DNA of 44,799 nucleotides from an uncultured Collinsella sp. (GTDB lineage Bacteria > Actinomycetota > Coriobacteriia > Coriobacteriales > Coriobacteriaceae): positions 1 through 44,799 of the forward strand of contig UQMD01000020.1 of assembly GCA_900542155.1 (NCBI GenBank). The letters are read 5' to 3'. Of this stretch, positions 40,591 to 44,799 are shown piece by piece. Within the stretch, counting starts at the first letter, position 1; each line of letters begins with the position of its first letter. The notes beneath the pieces were generated by a model. The model searched no databases. It had not been told where the DNA came from and saw only the letters and a program-made list of their open reading frames with translations. The translations under genes were made by a program, and so were the position numbers.

Positions 40591-40612
40591 AAAGTAAACC
40601 ATGGTGAACTAT
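40591..40612. promoter_or_regulatory. CCATGG-centred palindrome resembling the site at 17082
   Basis: Read on the minus strand it is ATAGTTCACC then ATGGTTTACTTT, with 8 of 11 pairs matching. It resembles the palindrome by the ArsP_2 promoter, but no gene start lies close by. Confidence 0.3.
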
Positions 40613-40713
40613 ATTGTATTCAGCAACGGAGCAGGCCATAGGCGATGAAAAAGCCTGCCCTGTTGAGTTTGATTCGCATTCCTCCCCTCTGTGCGATTCA
40701 ACGGTGTACTTCG

Positions 40714-40755
40714 GGAACGGGCCCGCTGGCAACTGACTGCCAGCGGGCCCGTTCC
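40714..40755 (-). terminator. Perfect 18-bp hairpin after trpS
   Basis: GGAACGGGCCCGCTGGCA (40714-40731) pairs perfectly with 40738-40755 across a 6-nt loop. It lies 72 bp past the trpS stop. No T-run follows on either strand, so termination may be weak or depend on another factor. Confidence 0.65.
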
Positions 40756-40826
40756 TGTTAGGGGAGGATTTAGCCTCACCGTCTGTATGTGTCCAAATCC
40801 CGGCGGCAGCGCCGCAGAGCTTGTCT

Positions 40827-41876
40827 CTAGTACACCATACCCATGGCGTCCTGAACCTCGGCCAGGGTCTGCTCGGCAATCTCGTTGGCACGACGGTTGC
40901 CCTCGTGCAGCACGTCCTTCACATATTCCAGGTCGTTCTCATAGCGCTGGCGACGCTCGCGGATCGGCGCGAAGTACTCGTTGACCGCCTCGGTCACGTA
41001 TTTCTTAAGCTGACCGGAGCCGCCCATGCCAATCTCTTCGGCAATCTCAACCTCGGAACGACCGGTGCAGATCGCGGCGGTGGAGAGCAGGCCGGATACG
41101 CCAGGGCGCGCCTCGGGATCGAACGTGATCATACGCTCGCCGTCGGTCTGGCTCTTCTTGATGCGCTTGGCCGTCTCCTCGGCGGTCATCGAAATATTGA
41201 TGGCGTTGCCGTAGCTCTTGCTCATCTTTCGACCGTCCAAGCCGGGCAGCAGTGGGGTCTCGGACAGCAGCGCGTCGACCTCGGGGAACACCTTGCCGTA
41301 GCGGTTGTTAAAGCGGCGGGCGATGGTGCGGGTAAGCTCGATGTGCGGCAGCTGGTCGCGGCCGACGGGCACGACGTTGCCCTTGCAGAACAGGATGTCG
41401 CAGGCCTGATGCACCGGGTAGGTGAGCAGAAGGCCGGTGAGCTCGTGGCCCGAGGCCTCCATCTCGGCCTTAACCGTTGGGTTGCGCGCCAGCTCGGCCT
41501 CGGACACCAGCGACAGGAACGGCAGCATGAGCTGGTTGGCGGCGGGCACGGCGGAGTGCGCGTAGATCATGGTATTGTCGGGGTCGATGCCGCAGGCAAG
41601 GTAGTCCATGACCATGTTGTACACGTTGTCCTGGATGTGCTCGGTGGTGTCGCGGTCGGTGATGACCTGGTAGTCGGCGATGAGCACGTTGGTCTTGGCG
41701 CCCATGTTCTGCAGCTCAACACGGCCCTTGAGGGTACCGAAGTAGTGGCCCAGGTGCAGACGGCCGGTGGGGCGGTCGCCGGTGAGCATGGTGAACTTCT
41801 CGGGCGTCTTGGCCAGGCCCTCGCGAATGGCGTTGCTCTTTTGCAGCGCGACTTCGTAGCTGTTCTCGTTTGGCAT
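40827..41876 (-). CDS. trpS: Tryptophanyl-tRNA synthetase
   Basis: About 349 residues. Charges tRNA-Trp. The class I signatures are present: RPTGRLHLGHYFG (HIGH motif as HLGH) and DGRKMSKSYGN (KMSKS), along with PVHQACDILFCKGNVVPVGRDQLPHIELTR in the active-site fold. The frame is open further upstream, but the ATG at 41876 has TTAGGAGC at a good distance and matches the family start. No T-box leader was seen upstream. Confidence 0.95.
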   Translation of the reverse strand: MPNENSYEVALQKSNAIREGLAKTPEKFTMLTGDRPTGRLHLGHYFGTLKGRVELQNMGAKTNVLIADYQVITDRDTTEHIQDNVYNMVMDYLACGIDPDNTMIYAHSAVPAANQLMLPFLSLVSEAELARNPTVKAEMEASGHELTGLLLTYPVHQACDILFCKGNVVPVGRDQLPHIELTRTIARRFNNRYGKVFPEVDALLSETPLLPGLDGRKMSKSYGNAINISMTAEETAKRIKKSQTDGERMITFDPEARPGVSGLLSTAAICTGRSEVEIAEEIGMGGSGQLKKYVTEAVNEYFAPIRERRQRYENDLEYVKDVLHEGNRRANEIAEQTLAEVQDAMGMVY

Positions 41877-42033
41877 GATTGCTCCTAACGTTCGTTCGCA
41901 GGTCTTGATGATAGCGTGTTTATTGAGGGGTGGGCGTGAGTGGGTGAGGGACTGTCGGGAGTCGGCTTTCATGTCCGTCGCGCCGCCCGCGCGAACGGCT
42001 GCCAACGCCTTAGCCCATCCTCGCCAGCAAACC

Positions 42034-43233
42034 CTAGCGCCTGTGGTGCCGCTCTTCCTTACGCTCTTCCGCCGCCTGCTCCTCCTGCTTAAAGGCGGGG
42101 TCGTCGGGGGTTACTAGCTCGTCCTCGTGCGTGTGCTTGTTGTAATGGTGGCGCAGCACGGGCTCAAACAGGTGCAGGTGCTTGGCGAAGGCTGCCGAGC
42201 CAATGGCGAGCACGGTAAAGATGAGCACGCGCATGGGGACCTCGACCTGATTAATGGCGGCGGCGCCGGCCGAAAGCATGATGCACCAGGCATAGATGAG
42301 CAGTACGGCCTGCTTTTGGTTGTAGCCCTCCTGAATCAGGCGATGGTGGATGTGGCCCTTGTCGGCCTGTCCGATGCTAATGTGGGCGCGCTTGCGGCGC
42401 ACGATGGCGCTAAACGTGTCGATGATGGGCACGCCGGCAACGATGAGCGGGATGATAAGCGAGGTGAGCGCGGCGGTGCGGCTCACGTTGAGCAGCGAGA
42501 TGGAGCCCAGCGCAAAGCCCAGAAGCAGCGACCCCGAGTCGCCCAAGAAGATGCTTGCGGGGTTGAAGTTGTAGCGCAAAAAGGCCAGGCAGGCGCCAAA
42601 GAGCGCAATGGAGAGCGCGGCGGCGTCGATGCGCCCCGAGAGAACGGCCATCGAAAACATGGTGAACGATGCGATGCCGCAGATGCCCGTGGCCAAGCCG
42701 TCGAGGCCGTCGATGAGGTTAATGATGTTGGTGAATGCCACCAGATAGATCACGGTGATGGGGTAGGCGAGCCATCCGAGCATGATTTCGCCGGGGGCAA
42801 ACGGGTTGACGATGACGACGATCCGCAAGCCGCCGATACAGGCGATGAGCGCGGCGAGTACCTGACCGGCCAGTTTTTGTTTGGGCTTGAGCTGATAGAC
42901 GTCGTCGATAGCGCCGGTCGCAAAGATGACGGTAAAGGAGAACGCCAGCATGGGATAGCTAATGTGAAGGCGTGGGTGCGGCACCAGGACGGGCGGCCAG
43001 CCTAGGTGCCAGGTGCCTAGGATTTGCACAATGCAGGCAACGACCAGGCCCAAAAACACCGCCGTTCCGCCCAAACGCGGGATGGGCTTGGTGTTGATGC
43101 GGCGCTTAGAAGGATAGTCGACGGCGTCGAGCTTAATTGCCAAGCGCTTGACCAGGGGCACCGTGAGGAAGGTCGTGATAAAGGCCGCCGCTGCCACGCA
43201 TAGATACGGTATGTAGCTCGGGGATGAAGCCAT
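42034..43233 (-). CDS. MraY/WecA/TagO-family undecaprenyl-phosphate sugar-1-phosphate transferase
   Basis: About 399 residues with about 11 membrane helices. Catalytic motifs: IDDVYQLKPKQKL (Mg-binding Asp pair), NIINLIDGLDGLATG, FLGDSGSLLLGF and the HIHHRL motif on the last cytoplasmic loop, which favours WecA/TagO (GlcNAc-1-P transfer) over MraY. It would start a cell-surface glycan on the lipid carrier. The tail is charged (EEQAAEERKEERHHRR). I chose the ATG at 43233; an ATG at 43293 is also open, and neither has a strong ribosome site. Confidence 0.88.
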   Translation of the reverse strand: MASSPSYIPYLCVAAAAFITTFLTVPLVKRLAIKLDAVDYPSKRRINTKPIPRLGGTAVFLGLVVACIVQILGTWHLGWPPVLVPHPRLHISYPMLAFSFTVIFATGAIDDVYQLKPKQKLAGQVLAALIACIGGLRIVVIVNPFAPGEIMLGWLAYPITVIYLVAFTNIINLIDGLDGLATGICGIASFTMFSMAVLSGRIDAAALSIALFGACLAFLRYNFNPASIFLGDSGSLLLGFALGSISLLNVSRTAALTSLIIPLIVAGVPIIDTFSAIVRRKRAHISIGQADKGHIHHRLIQEGYNQKQAVLLIYAWCIMLSAGAAAINQVEVPMRVLIFTVLAIGSAAFAKHLHLFEPVLRHHYNKHTHEDELVTPDDPAFKQEEQAAEERKEERHHRR

Positions 43234-43479
43234 GAATCTAAAAACCGCCAAGCGTCGAAGGAAAAGGTCAAAGGTTACTACGCAAAAAGGCATAGCTGAC
43301 CCATGATACTCGACCGAGGGGGTGCGGAGGTTTGCACCGTGCGATTATCACGCGCTTACCAGATATTGGGATGTTGGTGGGGATTCTGCTGGATGCCGCT
43401 GAGCGTCCATGTGGGGCCTGCAGCGGCGGTATTCAGAAAAATCGGCAAAAGAAAACCACCCCCCACGTTACGAAAATGA

Positions 43480-43620
43480 ACCCACCTAAAACAGGTGGGT
43501 GCCCTCATCGACTGTTCCAGCGTCCTTAACAACGAAGGATACCTGTACTAGGTACGACTGTGTGGGCTCCCTAAATAAACGCGACGGTTCACCCAGTTGC
43601 TCCGCGGGGGGCGGAATATC
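43480..43620 (-). ncRNA. Candidate structured small RNA with its own terminator
   Basis: On the minus strand a possible promoter (TCGACA, 18 bp, TAGATA near 43652-43623) precedes about 140 nt that can fold (TACCT-AGTAC-AGGTA, TCCTT-N7-AAGGA) and end in a perfect hairpin, ACCCACCT-GTTTT-AGGTGGGT, followed by TCATTTTCG. The GAGGGCACCCACC end recalls 6S RNAs of Gram-positives, but I cannot confirm that. There is no open reading frame. The rest of 43234-43767 shows nothing I can support. Confidence 0.35.
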
Positions 43621-43767
43621 TACATCATAAAGCGGCACTTTGTCGATTCCAGTCTTGACATTACAAAAATCGTGTCGGACGATTACGGCGCTTTTAGGCT
43701 CGAGCCGTCTGTGCGGCCTAGCCCTTTACGTTTGAGCTGCTGAATCGTTGTTTTGGAGCATGTTTTT

Positions 43768-44706
43768 ATGCCGACGTCGTTGACCGAACTTTTTTCGCCC
43801 GCCTGCCATTTGTGTCCGCGCCGTTGCGGTGCGGCGCGCGATGAGGGCGCGCGCGGCGTATGCGGTGCTAACGACACGCTTAAGGTGGCCCGCGCCGCAC
43901 TTCATATGTGGGAGGAGCCGCCCATTTCGGGCGAGGCCGGCTCGGGCACGATTTTCTTTAGTGGCTGCTCGCTCAAATGCGTCTACTGCCAGAACCACGA
44001 GATCTCGACCGGCAATTTTGGCCTTGAGATTTCGCCTGAGCGCCTGGTCGAGATTATGCTGGAACTGCAGGACCAGGGTGCCAACAACATCAATTTGGTG
44101 ACAGCGACGCACTATGCGCACCTGTTGCCTGCCGCGATTGCCGCGGCACGGACGCGCGGGCTGGTCATCCCAATCGTCTACAACACGAGCGGTTACGAGC
44201 GCGCGAGTGCCGTGGCGGCGCTGGGCGACCTGGTCGATGTGTGGCTCACCGACTTTAAATATGCCGATGCCGGGCTTGCGCAGTCGCTTTCTCATATCAA
44301 GGACTATCCGCGCGTGGCCGTGTCGGGCCTGGTACAGATGGCGCGCGAGGTCGAGCGCCGCGGGGGAGAGCTGGTGGACGAGGACGGGCTCATGAAGCGC
44401 GGCATCATCGTGCGTCACCTGGTGCTGCCGGGGCATGCGGATGACTCGTGCCGCGTGCTAGATCTGGTGTGGCAGACGGTGGGCGATGTGCCGATCTCGG
44501 TCATGAACCAGTACACGCCCAATGCCCTCATGCGTGAACAAGGCGGCGATCTGGCGCGCGCCGTAACGCGCGAGGAGTATGAGCAAGTGCTCGACCATGC
44601 CGACGACCTGGGCTTTATGACGATGTTTTGGCAAGAGGGCGGAGCGGTAGACGAGAGCTTCACCCCAGCGTTTGACACCACCGGTGTTCTTACCAGCGCA
44701 AAGTAG
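43768..44706 (+). CDS. Radical SAM protein (PflX/YghC-like, COG1313 type)
   Basis: About 312 residues. A first cysteine cluster CHLCPRRCGAARDEGARGVCG precedes the radical SAM cluster CSLKCVYCQN (CxxxCxxC), which binds the 4Fe-4S cluster and S-adenosylmethionine. GTIFFSGCSLKC and NINLVTATHYAHLLPAAI fit the PflA-related PflX group. Such proteins resemble pyruvate formate-lyase activators, but the target is unknown and no glycyl-radical enzyme lies nearby. The ATG at 43768 has TTGGAG about 10 nt upstream. The gene ends 93 bp from the window edge. Confidence 0.88.
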   Translation: MPTSLTELFSPACHLCPRRCGAARDEGARGVCGANDTLKVARAALHMWEEPPISGEAGSGTIFFSGCSLKCVYCQNHEISTGNFGLEISPERLVEIMLELQDQGANNINLVTATHYAHLLPAAIAAARTRGLVIPIVYNTSGYERASAVAALGDLVDVWLTDFKYADAGLAQSLSHIKDYPRVAVSGLVQMAREVERRGGELVDEDGLMKRGIIVRHLVLPGHADDSCRVLDLVWQTVGDVPISVMNQYTPNALMREQGGDLARAVTREEYEQVLDHADDLGFMTMFWQEGGAVDESFTPAFDTTGVLTSAK

Positions 44707-44715
44707 TGCGTTTGC

Positions 44716-44741
44716 CGATGATTTTTCTGGGACGGGGATTA
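44716..44741. repeat. Partial GGGACGGGG repeat
   Basis: GATGATTTTTCTGGGACGG and the following GGATTA match the left half and core of the hairpin at 33655-33695. The second arm is not present before the window ends. Confidence 0.6.
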
Positions 44742-44799
44742 TAAAAGGCTCTGTTAGACCAGGATTGACATACATGTGTCCCCACGGTGCCATATCGTT

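Overview
The window looks like chromosomal DNA from a high-GC Gram-positive anaerobe of the class Coriobacteriia, most likely a Collinsella. This is an inference from base composition (GC-rich, with strong AGGAGG/AAAGG ribosome sites), from the gene set (ATP-type PEP carboxykinase, Tat-lipoprotein PstS, two DegV proteins, a MraY/WecA-type enzyme) and from many short intergenic hairpin repeats. No rRNA, tRNA, CRISPR array, prophage or complete insertion sequence was found. Most genes are housekeeping; the unusual material is intergenic and in a few accessory genes.

Layout. 1-3.5 kb: DegV protein, HAD phosphatase, PepV-like dipeptidase. 3.6-7.5 kb: phosphate uptake operon pstS-pstC-pstA-pstB, with overlapping junctions and no phoU. 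7.7-10.4 kb: ABC-F ATPase and a Cof-type HAD phosphatase. 10.6-14 kb: metal homeostasis. A DtxR-type regulator with no stop codon near its domain end converges, across a roughly 130-nt hairpin, on a zinc/cadmium exporter unit (ArsR/SmtB repressor, HMA metallochaperone, P1B ATPase) with three near-identical operators. 14-16 kb: an AbiEi/DUF559-like protein bracketed by inverted copies of an unusual 27-nt motif. 16-24 kb: DEDDh exonuclease, ArsP_2/manganese-type exporter, YaiI, HdeD-like protein, nitroreductase, tandem histidine phosphatases, a short DUF1015-like protein, M20 peptidase. 23.8-25.2 kb: a second AbiEi/DUF559-like gene and a 177-bp MITE-like element. 25-27.6 kb: serC-serA. 27.7-29.8 kb: a two-gene unit of a MazG-like pyrophosphohydrolase and a GIY-YIG nuclease fused to a DUF2075 helicase, the best candidate for a little-described defence module. 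30-36 kb: antiporter, phosphatase and flippase genes separated by two copies of a 184-nt element with compensatory base changes. 36-44.7 kb: pckA, B3/4-domain protein, MarR, DegV, MGMT-like protein, trpS, a TagO/WecA-type enzyme, a possible structured RNA and a radical-SAM protein.

Intergenic repeats form several families. Many are short hairpins whose arms differ but whose centre carries GGGACAGG or GGGACG. All family names come from reading conserved motifs; no database search was possible.
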